From: Tetradesmus obliquus
Lineage: Eukaryota > Chlorophyta > Chlorophyceae > Sphaeropleales > Scenedesmaceae
Assembly: GCA_030272155.1 (NCBI GenBank)
Contig: CP126199.1
Location: forward strand, 3,522,501 to 3,586,500
Length of the DNA stretch: 64,000 bases
Direction: 5' to 3'
Positions 49,624 through 60,430 of the stretch are shown here, in pieces; position 1 is the first letter of the stretch, and each line of letters begins with the position of its first letter. The notes under the pieces are model-generated. The model saw nothing but the letters and a program-made list of their open reading frames with translations. It did no database searches and was not told where the DNA came from. Made by a program: the position numbers and the translations under genes.

Positions 49624-51604
49624 GCACAAAAACGCCGCCGCCGCACCTGTTCTTGCACAGCCACCAGCCATCCACAGTGTCCTTCGGGTTGTCCCACCAG
49701 CCGTAGCAGAAGATGGCGTGCATTGTCGCCGGATTCCCGGCCAGGTCCTCGTTCGGAGCAAACACTGCATCTCCCGCTGCACCATACGTTTGGAACTGTC
49801 GGAACGCGGCGTCTGACATGGCCATGGATGCAATGACCCCGCCTGACAGCATGATGCGCTGTTTCACTTTAGCCATTGAGTCCAGCGCATTGGCGTCGTA
49901 GGCCCAGGACAAGGGCATGTCTGCAGGCGGCCGAGCAGGTGGAAACAGCAAGAAATGTTCAGCATCATCTAGCAGCTGCAAACAGCAGCGTACAAAGAGA
50001 CAGCTCGGGTACGACAACCACAGCTCGTAAGTTACGAGGGTCTGTCTTTGACTGCAGATCATTCACTACAGTGGTATTAGTGCCACCCTGCTTCAGATGC
50101 ATTTAGAGAGAGAGAGAGGATAGTTGCATGTTTGGCGTCGGAAGTTCAGCAAGTCAGCACCAGCTGGCGCCTCCCTTTGACTACGCCACATGAACAACTG
50201 TCAGCATCTGCTGCACATGCAACCTGCCTCACTGACTCACCACCTGACAGTTGGTTGCTGCAGCTGTCAGCGCGCAAGCAAGGCTGGTTGGCAGAGCCTG
50301 TGTAACCGAAGCAGCTGCGCGCGGCCCAACTCTGGACATCCCTCCTCAGGAAGCTGCTGATCACGCCATCATACGATGCGCCAGTCACACAGTTCACCCG
50401 CGGCTGCAGCCTGCGCGCAGAACAGATGCAGGCAGCAGTTGCACGGCTCATGACGCCATGCAAAAAACTGTATGAGCAGCTACAGAGCGACCAGTGTGCA
50501 ACGTGCTGTGAAGGTAGGAATAGGTGCCGGATGGTCTTCAGCCAACAGTTGGTGAAATGCACAGCGCCTTATGAGCTAAGCACGCACCACATAGGCCTAT
50601 AGGCCTCAGCAAGCAGGTAAGCTCAGATACCATGACGAACTGTGTCACAGCCATATTGTGTGGCATTATGTATGCAGGCTGTCCTGAAAACACCAGGCAG
50701 CAGCAGCAGCAGTGCCTCACTTCCAGAAGCTCAAGTCCTGCTCTGACAGGTTGAAGCTGCGCCAGCTCTGCTGCCTGTGCACGTTTATGGCAGCCTCAGC
50801 AGCAGGTGTCACAGCAAAGCCCACACATGAAGAGCACTCGCCCTGGTCTTGCAAGCGCAGCGGCAAGGGTCAGTAACACAGGTCCTCTCAGCTGCCCATG
50901 ATACATGTAAGGATGGACAGTCTAGCATGAAAAATGTGTGCACGTCTGCATTCTCTTTCAGTAGGTGCACTCAAGGTGCTGCTGATTGGTTGATGATCAG
51001 CAGGGTGCACGGCCGGTGTCCCACTACTCACCAACCAGCCAGCATGTCAGTATGCAAGAAGGAGGCAACAGCAAGCCCATGTCGAGCACAGCGCGACTGC
51101 GATTCGATGAAATGCGGCATGCTATGAACTCAAGTGGCTTGCACCGCCCTTGTGATTCACCCAATGGTACAAGCTACTTGCAGTGCACTGCATGATCAGG
51201 ACTTGGCGGCTCTTGCAGTCAGCTGCACTGCATCAGATCGGCTGCATGTTGAACACAGCAACACCTGGCAGTCAGCTGTTTGGTAGCTGCGGGCAGCACA
51301 CATGTGTCATGCACTGCATGCTGCTTACTTGCGCAGGGCTGATGCAAGAGCGCCGGCCAGGCGTATCACGCGTGTCATTTGACGAATATGAGGACGGGGT
51401 TAATGCCAGCAGCAGCACATCAATGCATTCTGAGTCCAGTATGTTGTCTTTGCTGCAAGCTGCCCTGGCGATCTGTGTCGCGTTGCTGCCTGCGCCATGG
51501 TTCCTGACAGTAGACGCCTTGCCTCTCGACAGGGAGTAGCCTCTGCGCGTGTTGTTGGGTGGCGAGCGCAGCCCTCGTCCTGATACAGCAGTCCTGTCTT
51601 GCGC

Positions 51605-52427
51605 CTGCAAGAGGCACACAGACACATGATGCGATCGCAGCAGCTGACATGCGATAACGACGACTCATGTCCTACCTGAACAATGATGGTGTCAGGGTGC
51701 ATCACAGGTAGTGCGGTGTCTGTACGTGGTGTTGTGCTGCTGCTGCGCCGCTGGACACAGTAGTGCAACATCTGCTGCCACAACATTTCAAGAGAGAGAA
51801 AGAGGATAGGTACATGTAGTAGCATCTACGTAGACCACATGTGGCATCAACGCTGCATCATGTCACAGAAGTGTCTGCATGCACTGCGCAGTTAAGGCCA
51901 GTCCGTCCCGCACACAACATAGGAGGCACGTGATGAGGACCATGCAGCTTGAATGGACTCAGCAAAGGCAGTGACTGAAACTTATGCAACAACCCACTGC
52001 GTCGAACTGGCCGCATTATAAAGTAGCGCAGGACCAAGGTTGGTTGCAAGCAGTACGTGTACTGCAACCTTGGACACTGCTCTTGGCTGCTGACGCGCTA
52101 CTTGGTCTTCTTTAGGATGTTTGATGAAACGCTGCTAATCACCCCGAAATACTTGCAGTTGCTTATGCCGAGTGTTTCTCGGCAAGAGGAGTGCCTGCTT
52201 AAATGCGGTTGTGCCCAAAAGCCAGAGCTTCCTCAGCACCCCAAGAGAAACTTGGACCAAGCTGGGCAGATCCCAACATAGCACCACCAGGGATATAAAG
52301 CGCATGTCCTTCTGCAGGCTACTCTGGGCTGCTTCGTCGCACGTGTTGAGCACGCAACAGGATCACAGGCGAACGACGCTTTGGACAAACACCTCGCACG
52401 AAACGCTTAACAAGGCATCACCCCAAG
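51605..52427. promoter_or_regulatory. Divergent region between the protease paralogue and the GRKL-repeat gene
   Basis: On the minus strand a likely upstream exon ends at about 51676 (DTIIVQ followed by GTAGGA); an ATG at 51825 followed by a hydrophobic stretch could start it. A near-palindrome GCAGTACGTGTACTGC lies near 52046-52061. The plus-strand gene has a TATA box at 52294. Confidence 0.5.
52294..52299 (+). promoter_or_regulatory. TATA box of the GRKL-repeat gene
   Basis: TATAAA in the context GGATATAAAGC, 129 bp before the start codon, matching the small paralogue's promoter in sequence and spacing. Confidence 0.6.
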
Positions 52428-55400
52428 ATGACAATTAAAGGAGGCTTTGGAGCGCTCCTAATCCTGCTCTGCCTCGCCACAGTCAGCGGAAGACGCCTGC
52501 TAAATGTCCAAGTCCAGGTGGGGCAGGCACCACCTGCTTTGCAGCACGTTGAATGGTGCAGGCTACACTCTGTGCAGTTGATACTTAGAAGCTTGAACCA
52601 ACCACATAACACATAGATCAACCAGAGGACTGTGCTGCCACATCCCAGAGCAGCAAGCGGACGACGGTAACATCCTCTGCTGCTGCAGGCCCCTGGCACC
52701 AGTGTCAGCGTCCAAGGTGGCTCCCCGGCGCCCCCTACCTCACCCGCAGCCTCATCAAGCAGCCAAGTCTGACACATTAATTGTCCCTGCATCATTATTC
52801 CATGCTGCTGCTGCTGCTGCTGCTGCAGGCCCCTGGCACCAATGTGAACGTCCAAACTGGCTCCCCAAGCCCCCCTGCCTCACCCGCCGCTTTGGCAAGC
52901 AGCCAGGGCTCCCCCTCTCCCTCTCCTGTGCCCTGCACCCCAGTCAGCGTTCAAGCGCCCTACACCAACATGAACGTGCAGGTGGGTTGGACAGGTTGTC
53001 TTGGGTAGAGTAGTGCTTAAGAAGTGGCACAGGTGCGAGGTTTGCCATATGCAGCGCAGACACATGGGGTATCCAAAGAATAACAGGCAATGGCTGGTGC
53101 TGCTCTGGGCCAGCTGCTTCTAAGATCAGGAGCTCATGACTGGCTGCATGCAGATGTAGCAGATCTGGCTTACTGCACAGTGCCTGCAGCCGTTGAAAGC
53201 ACCAGGATAATAGTTGTGAACGCACAATGGTGCACAAGGTGTGCATCGGCTGCTCAGCCTACCAAGTGCACCTCATACTCTGCTGCGGCTGCCACTGCTG
53301 CTGCCGTTGCAGGTGCCTTGCACCCCATCCTCATCCCCAGCAGCCAGCTCTCCCAGCCCAAGCCCAAGCCCTAGCCCTAGCTCAAGTCCCAGCACCGCCA
53401 CAGTCACATACTCACTGCCAGCTGTCAGTGTGCAGGCGCCCTTCACCAATGTGCAGGTTGGCCGCAAGCTGAGCAACATAAAAGTGGATGTGGCAGTGGA
53501 AAAGAAGGTGAGCATAGGGGCTTGTTCTCACGGCTGTGGTGGTGCATGCTCTGAAGTGGTAGGTTGTGGTTGTTGAGCTCCAGCACCCTGATAGTGTGAT
53601 TATCTGATTGTGCGACACAGCAGACTGCCAGATAGTACTGCGTGGTAGCTGCAGCAACTTGGCGAAGGCAGAACTGCACCAACCGCAGCGCTGCCAAAAG
53701 GTCCATCATGTACGCTGGCGGCTGCGTGCAGCCCAGCTTGTTCCTGACCTGTTGACTGCCCAGACACACATCAACAGCTGTGTGAATGCAGATCAGTGGC
53801 GGCAAATGCACACCAGCTTCTAACGCTGCTGCTGCTGCTGCTGCAGGGTGGCAAGGACATCAGTGTGAGTACGCCCTTCACAGAGGTCAGCGTGAAAGGC
53901 CGCAAGCTGAAAGATGTGCAAGATATGGCTGTCAGGGCAGGGCCCTGGGCGACAGTTGACGTTGACGTGAATAGGAAACTGTGTAGGCCACCAGCCGTGC
54001 GCGCGCATTTGAACAGAGACATGTTGGGTGGCGCAGCTGCCGGGCCGGAGCCTGGAAGCCGCAGCTGTAGCTGCTCACAGCTTGAGCCGCATCTGCTTGA
54101 GCAGCATGACTTGCTTGGCATGCCAAACCACCAGGAAGCAGCATGGTGGAAGAATCGTGTTTGCAGCGTGTGACTGCATGCCAACACTGGTGTAACGGGA
54201 TGGTCACCCTCATCGGACTTATATTGGCAAACTCCTACTGCAGGTGCATAACCTTTTTACGGGTTCCCGTTACAACTTGCTTGTTCCTGATTCTGCTGCT
54301 GTCACCACAACTCGCTGCGTGTGTGCATTGTGCTGTCCCATGCTGCCTCTGCCTTCCTGCTGCATGCAGGGCGGTGTGAGCGTGGCGGCGCCATACACAA
54401 ACGTGGAGGTACCAGAGGGGCGCAGGCTGCGCAACGTCAACGTGGATGTGGCAGTGGGAAAGAAGGTGAGCCTCGCGGCAATTTGTCGCGGCTGTGGTGG
54501 TGCATGCATGCTCGGGAGTGGTAGGTTGCGTTTGTTGAGCTCCAGCACCCTGATAGTGTGATTATCTGATTGTGTGACACAGCAGACTGCCAGATAGTAC
54601 TGCATGGTAGCTGCAGCAACTTGCGAGGCAGGCTGCACCAACCGCAGCGCTGCCAAAGGTTCTGCATGTATGCTGGCTGCTGTGTGCAGCCCAGCTTGTT
54701 ACCGGCCTGCTGTCTGCCCAGACACAACACAAACAGCTGTGCAGATGCATAACCATTGGCGGCAACCACACGCCGCTGCTGCTGCTGCCTCCGCTGCTGC
54801 TGCAGGGTGGCAAGGACATCAGTGTGAGTGCACCCTTCACAGAGGTCAGCGTGAAAGGCCGCAAGCTGAAAGACGTGCAAGATGTGGCTGTGAGGGCAGG
54901 CCCTTGGGCAACAGTTGACGTTGACGTGAGTAGCCAGCCTTTGACAGCTGCCCAGCACGACCCGGGTGTGTTGACAGAAAGACGTTCTGTGTGAAAGGAG
55001 CCTGGTCAGAGCCTTGCAGCTGTAGTTTCTCAAAGCACAGAGCAGGCCTGCTTTAGGTACCTGCCGATTGTGCTTCTGCAGGTATCTGGGTACCTGCCGG
55101 TTGCTTCAGCAGGTATCTAGGTACCTGCCGGTTGTGCTTCTGCAGGTACCTAGGCAGGGAACTCCAATACGCGATACGTATGGTATTCAATACGCAGTAC
55201 GTAATACGTAATACGCTGATTGGAGAGTATCAATACGTGCCAAAATACGTGCAAATACGTCTGCAAATACGTGCAACGTGTCATGCTGCATTGAGCAAGC
55301 ACACACTGTGCTGCTGCAGCTGGACTAGCAGGCACTGCTACTACAGTATGGTACTGCAACCGTACTGTCAGCCTGCATACCTAGGGTTCTGTCCTGATGT

Positions 55401-57692
55401 TAAAGCACATCTTAAAGCGGCACATTCAGGTTACAGCTGTCACATCTGGGGCAGCAACACTTACTAGTAGGCCTAGATGCACACAATCACACTGACGGCG
55501 CATAGCAGTGACTGGCTCGTGATTGACACATCCCTGGCAGCAAGTGCACGTACCAGCGGTGCCGTTGAAAGCATTCTACAATGGTTTATGCTCGCATACG
55601 CTGCTGTGCTGCAAATGTGAGCGCGAATACGTGATCGCGCAATCTTTGGACGGCTTCCATGCCGTAGCAGCCAAAGAGCTCCGGGAGGCCACGCATGAGC
55701 CCTTCGGGTGCTTCGAAGAGTTAAACGAAGTACATTAAATATATAATAAACACATCTACACGATATACGTGGCGCTGCTTTCCGTCAGGTGTTGTTTTGC
55801 TACAGCATATGACCAATACGTCAACCTCCCACTGAAAACTGCGTTTTATTCAACGTTTTCAGCTCGTATTGCGTACTGTACGTAAAATAATACGTAATAC
55901 GCTGCTCAGAATGGCGTATTGGAGATCCCTGTACCTAGGTACCTGCCGGTTGTGCTTCTGCAGGACACCTTGCGTGGCTTGCGTTCCCAGTAGGAGGCAG
56001 CACACAGGATGTGTAGCATCCGCTGACGGCAAATGCCAATAGCATTTCGGCTTCTGCTGCTGTCACCACAATGCGCTGCATGTGTGCATCACGCTGCCCT
56101 GTGCTGTTGGTGTATCTGCTGTATGCAGAACGGTGTGCGTGTGGCGGCGCCGTACACAAACGTTTATGTGCCGGGGCGCAAGCTGCACAATGTGGATGCG
56201 CCTGTGGAGCTCAAGGTGGGCCTTGACGTGTCCCTTGATGGCTTTGGTTCTGCGCGCATGCTGCAAATGTTGATCATTGGTTGTGGTGCTGCTGCTGCTG
56301 CTGCTGCACTCGAGGCCTGCCTTGGCTGACACTGCGATGCAGCAGAATGCTCAGCTGTGCTGCGTGTGCTGCCCTGCTTGTGTGACTGTTTCCAGCAGGG
56401 TGGCGCAGTGAGCGTTGAGGCCGCTGTCAATACAGGCCGCAAGCTGCACGACACTTTGACAAAAGTTGGCGACATTGCATCCGTAGACGTGAAGGTGAGT
56501 GCCATGCAGCAGCGCCTGAGCAGCATGTGCAGCGAGGGTGCAGGCAACGCAGCAGGGGCAGCTCGGCACCAGCTGTTCTTGACAAGGCTGCAGGCAACCA
56601 AACTGCCAGTGATGATAGCGCTGCCATTTACAGCTCATGCTCAGCTGCTGAGCTGTGCCTTGCAGACCTTACCAGTGTGCAATGCGTTTGATCTGATGCG
56701 CAGTGTGCTGCCCTGCTTGTGTTGCTGTTCTGCACAAAGGGCGCCGCTGTGAGCGTTGAGGCCGCTGGCGTTTCTGTCAACACAGGCAATCGCAAGCTGC
56801 AGGATGTCAACGTGAGTGCACCACAGCTGCAAGCCGTGCTTCTTTTCAGCAGTATCTGCATCAGCTTCCTCCGCTTAGATGTGCATCCCAGCATGTGATT
56901 GCTGCTCATCTGACTTTGGACAGCGCTTGCGTGTGCTAGCTGCAACACAGCCTATATCTTGTGCATGTTGCTTCCTGCACGGGCCTTAGGCTCTGTCTGT
57001 TGTGAGCTCCCAAGCAAGCCGCTGGCGGGCACGTATGTGCGGCAGTCCTTGCCTTGCAGCCTTCCAGGTGCATGCAAAGCAGATGTTGCAGCCACAAGCA
57101 TCGGGCATTCCTGCTTGTGAAACTTACTGCTGTGTGCATGCGTTACCTCTTCAGGTGTCTGTGGACCTCCAGAAGAAGCCAGGCCAGAGCCCGGTGAGCG
57201 CTGCTGGGTGGGAAATTAACAATCCATCTAGACATAGCAGTTACATGCATACTGCCATATCAACAACGTTGCATGGCTGTGGCTGACATGAGCTGCTTGG
57301 CACATGCAGAAGGGTCCTACCAAAACACTTACTGTACTGTACTCAAATCTGCTGACCCGCTGGTCGAAGCAAAGCACTTGATGCGGCAAGGATATGCCCT
57401 TGATATATATTGATGTGCAAGGATTGCATGCAGCCAATAGATCATAGATCATATCCAGCACGTCCAGATCAGCCTACGATCAGCCACAATGACGACCGCA
57501 TATGCGGATATCATAAGTACACCTTGTGCTGAAAGGTGATGATGCAACTTGCTCTAACTGTTGCACCAGGTTGTCGACCCTGCGCTCATCAAGGTTGACA
57601 TTGTCACCATTGTGGGTGTTGATGTGAAGGTGGGAAGGCGCCTGAATGGCACGCCAGCCGCCGCTGCGCAAGGCACTGTGCGTGAGCACTAG
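52428..57692 (+). CDS. Secreted GRKL-repeat protein built of phase-0 exons
   Basis: Eleven exons, every one of a length divisible by three and every intron in phase 0: 52428-52517, 52829-52981, 53313-53507, 53847-53966, 54370-54465, 54806-54925, 56129-56215, 56399-56494, 56740-56811, 57155-57193 and 57570-57692 (396 residues). A signal peptide (LLILLCLATVSG) leads into RRLLNV. Two exons hold Ser/Pro-rich linkers. Each later exon carries one unit of about 24-40 residues with the pattern VSV..PFTNV.V.GRKL..V.VDV. Exons 4 and 6 are almost identical (KDISVSAPFTEVSVKGRKLK). I know no named family for this repeat. Alternating hydrophobic residues suggest stacked beta-strands. Predicted location is extracellular or wall; the function is unknown. 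A hAT-like element lies in intron 6. Confidence 0.8.
52689..52800 (+). pseudogene. Partial duplicate of GRKL-gene exon 2
   Basis: A copy of the acceptor and first about 80 bases of exon 2 (APGTSVSVQGGSPAPP) lies in intron 1. It then fuses to intron-like sequence (TCTGACACATTAATTGTCCC), which is homologous to the intron upstream of exon 2 in the 37-kb paralogue, and meets an in-frame TGA. Use of this acceptor would truncate the protein. Confidence 0.8.
53508..53966 (+). repeat. Duplicated intron-exon block, copy 1
   Basis: Intron 3 and exon 4 match intron 5 and exon 6 (54466-54925) along their whole length, including the intronic CCAGCACCCTGATAGTGTGA block at 53580 and 54543. The repeat protein therefore grew by tandem duplication of a unit holding two exons and their introns. 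Confidence 0.9.
54466..54925 (+). repeat. Duplicated intron-exon block, copy 2
   Basis: Second copy of the block at 53508-53966. The encoded 40-residue exons differ at only two positions. Confidence 0.9.
55155..55931. mobile_element. hAT-like non-autonomous DNA transposon (777 bp)
   Basis: Terminal inverted repeats CAGGGAACTCCAATACGC and CAGGGATCTCCAATACGC (one mismatch) are flanked by identical 8-bp direct repeats TACCTAGG at 55147-55154 and 55932-55939. CAGGG ends and an 8-bp duplication point to hAT. The interior is richer in A+T, with many AATACGT sub-terminal motifs near both ends. A short open frame at 55523-55738 shows no transposase similarity. It lies in intron 6 of the GRKL-repeat gene, inside a local GGTACCTGCCGGTTGTGCTT repeat cluster. 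Confidence 0.93.
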
Positions 57693-60430
57693 GGACACTT
57701 CAATGTGAATTCAAAGCCACCTTGCATGTGAAGGTGAGAGCAAGCTGATACACATCAGCTGCGCAGTTGATGGCACTTGAAATCAAACCTGACTGGAGCA
57801 GCGGATGTCATGCCTGGCGGTGAACATGGTATGTGTGCGACGGCCTCGAGCATCAAGCATTAGAAAATGTGATTGCAGCATCTGGCTGTCCCTATACTGC
57901 AGCTGCTTGGGTACATGTGTGTGCACTGCACATAATGCTAAAAGCTGTTCCTGATGTACCACCGCCCAATGCTTCTGTACTGCAGGACTCGAAATAAAAC
58001 GTGCAGCTCTTCCAATACACGACTACCATGCCGTCATCGTGCCGCCCTGGCATTCAACAAGCTGCCAAGCCAATATTCATGCTGCATGCAGGAGCTGTGT
58101 AAGAACCTGTACAGGTTTCCCTACATGTAGGGTAGAACTCGATGTAATGTGTGGCGTGGTCTGCCTGGCACTGTCACAGTGTACGGTACAGTGTGTGTGC
58201 CACTAGATGTTGGTCAAGGCTGTAGTAGCAGAGTCAATGGTTGAGTCATCAGTTTGTGGGCTGACATGGTGTCACATGGCATTGTGTGCTGCGTGGGCAG
58301 GCTTTGAATGCTGTTTGTCAGCTCAGCTGCCGCACAGGCAGCAACTGCTGGAAACTGTTGCTGCATAGGCACCTTCATGGTTTGGATGAGTTAGTCAAGC
58401 TACATTTAGGGTTTGACACCAAGATTTGCGTTGCCCACCAAGGCTAGGAGAGTGATACACATTGCTTGTTCTATGTAGGACCAATCAAAGTGCATTGTTT
58501 ACAGGTCAACTCCATGTGTGCACGTGCTAAGGACGTCATTGGTGCTGTACAGATGTAGCTGTCATTTACTTTTGTGTTGATGTCAAGCTTTCCACCATGT
58601 GTGCATGTGCCTAAGGATCATTGGTGCTGTACATATGTAGCCATCCTTTACTTGTGTTGTGTTTCCTGCTTTGCAACACGACGTTGCTTTTTGGTAGGTT
58701 TGTGTATCACGGTGCAAGCCATTGGCGCAGCAGCCCCAAAGGCTCATTGCTGTCCGCGCAGAGAGAAACTTTTGTTGATCTATTGGTGCTGTATTTGGTT
58801 CATGGCGCCTATCAGGTTATTAGACCCCAAGATAATCACCTGCAGGTTAGACAATTTCAGCTTTAGTGTGTGAAGGGCTCTTGACAGGGCACACTGCTGC
58901 CAGCACTTGCTTAGCGAGCGACATCTGTCTTTCAGACAGAGTGTGTGGTTAGCTGAACGCCTGCAGGGCATCGGCAATGATGTGTTCCGGTGGTTGGCGT
59001 GTGTTTTGTGTTGTTGGCATGCACTTCAGATGCATGTGCATGTGAAACTTGCAGTAGGGTGCTGTCGAGCGGCAACGAGTGGGTGTTTTGTAGGCCTTGC
59101 ACGGCTGCTAAAGCTGTCAGCTGGTAAAGGTGCCGGCGCATAGCCCGCGGTGACCGCGCTGTGTCCTTGTCACGTTTCCATCCATTGTGTGTCATACTTT
59201 TGAAGCAACGTGTGTTGCACACCAGCGCCCTACTTCCTGTGCATACAGCGAGCACATGCACTGCTGTACAGCACGGCTGCACACCACACACCACTGGCAG
59301 TTTGTGATAGGTTCGGCGGACTTGCCAACAGCTGCTGTTGCTTCAAACATATGCAAGCCTGGCAGGCTCTGCTTGCCAGAACCTGGTCACATCATGTACA
59401 GCTGTAATACGGTAACAATTCCCAATGCCATGTATCATTACACCAGAACCTTTTCAAAACCGTGAAATAGCACCGACACACCCAGCCTGCCAGCCTAGCT
59501 GCAGCGGCCCAGCCTGCCAATTTGCCTACCAATTGACCAGGTGGTAGGCAAGCATCACCCTAGCCCGATGTAACCCAACTTGCTAGCTTGCTTAAAAACC
59601 ATCAGCATCTGCAACCGACTTGTGCGCCCAGCATGCTGACGGTCCAGGACCCCAAAACCACTAACAAACACTGTGACGCACACACAGCATTACCGTGCCA
59701 TTTCATCCCAGTGTTGTCTCTACCATCGAACCCATTGGCCACCATGTTGACTACAAACACTGATGTGTGCCTGTCTACAGAGCAAGCGGCAACAACTGCT
59801 ACTGCTGCTGCCGCCGCTGCTGCCACCACAATTCGCACAGCAGATCGTTCTTGTAAATGATCCGACCATGTCATTAGTGAGTTGAGCTGTACACCGCCTG
59901 TTCACTCCCGCTATGGCAGCAACCGCACCGCCTTCAACCAGCGCCAAAACAGCACACTGGCTTGCCGATAGGCAAAACCCTAGGTGACCAAATGTCTGAA
60001 TGAAATGTGCAAGCATTCATCAGTGTGATTGCTGCCAAAAAAACCCTTGCAGCACAGCTTGTACACCTGTACCAACCCATGCAACAGCGACAGAAGTTGC
60101 GCTGTTTCAAATTTGCAGCAAGGCTTCATCAACAGACAAGCCAAAGGGCTGGTCATGATGAAGGCGGCAAGCACAAGAAGCTCTATGCATGGTAGGCCCT
60201 GCACCAAGGCACAAGCACGCATCCACAGCTCCACCAACACACCAGCTCACACCAACACAAGCCTGGACAAACATCACTTGCATAGATACCAGCAGCTCTG
60301 CTGCTCAGCTCTTCCGAGCACCTCCCCCACCTTGAACCACCACCACAGCACACACACTGCTAAACCACTTATACCACACCAGCAGGTGTATCATATACGC
60401 ATATGTGTGCATGAGCAGAGATGATCTGCC
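57693..60430. other. Convergent intergenic region (2.7 kb)
   Basis: It lies between the 3' ends of the GRKL-repeat gene and the Ser/Gln-rich gene. No gene recognised. Two degenerate copies of about 90-100 bp occur at 58505-58590 and 58595-58665 (shared ATTGGTGCTGTACA.ATGTAG). Confidence 0.5.

Larger units (their letters stand above)
40618..51604 (-). pseudogene. Inverted paralogue of the protease-lectin-WSC gene, apparently decaying
   Basis: Twenty exons match the plus-strand gene in order, phase and nearly in length: 51604-51329, 50848-50721, 50410-50241, 49920-49647, 49371-48998, 48602-48441, 46961-46885, 46553-46475, 46163-46099, 45848-45717, 45223-45160, 44811-44735, 44419-44338, 44074-44016, 43650-43519, 43117-43054, 42749-42478, 42074-41979, 41488-41377 and the last from 41071. 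Domain motifs persist (DQGECSSCVGFA, HAIFCYGWW, NQRWWKDADG, QLFAADWMP, YLGCFRNQAS). Three defects stand out. The acceptor before the catalytic-Cys exon reads CAA instead of CAG, with an in-frame stop just upstream. One donor is GC instead of GT (43518). The last exon contains a 16-bp minisatellite that brings a stop at 40959-40961, while the ancestral tail (DASKACGSGDGSGG...VYEF) and its stop remain at 40618-40696. A hAT-like element sits in one intron. Whether any product is made is uncertain. Confidence 0.75.

Noticed and set aside
55523..55738. Short open frame in the second hAT-like element as a transposase
   Set aside because: Seventy-one codons with no BED finger, DDE or dimerisation motif; probably chance.
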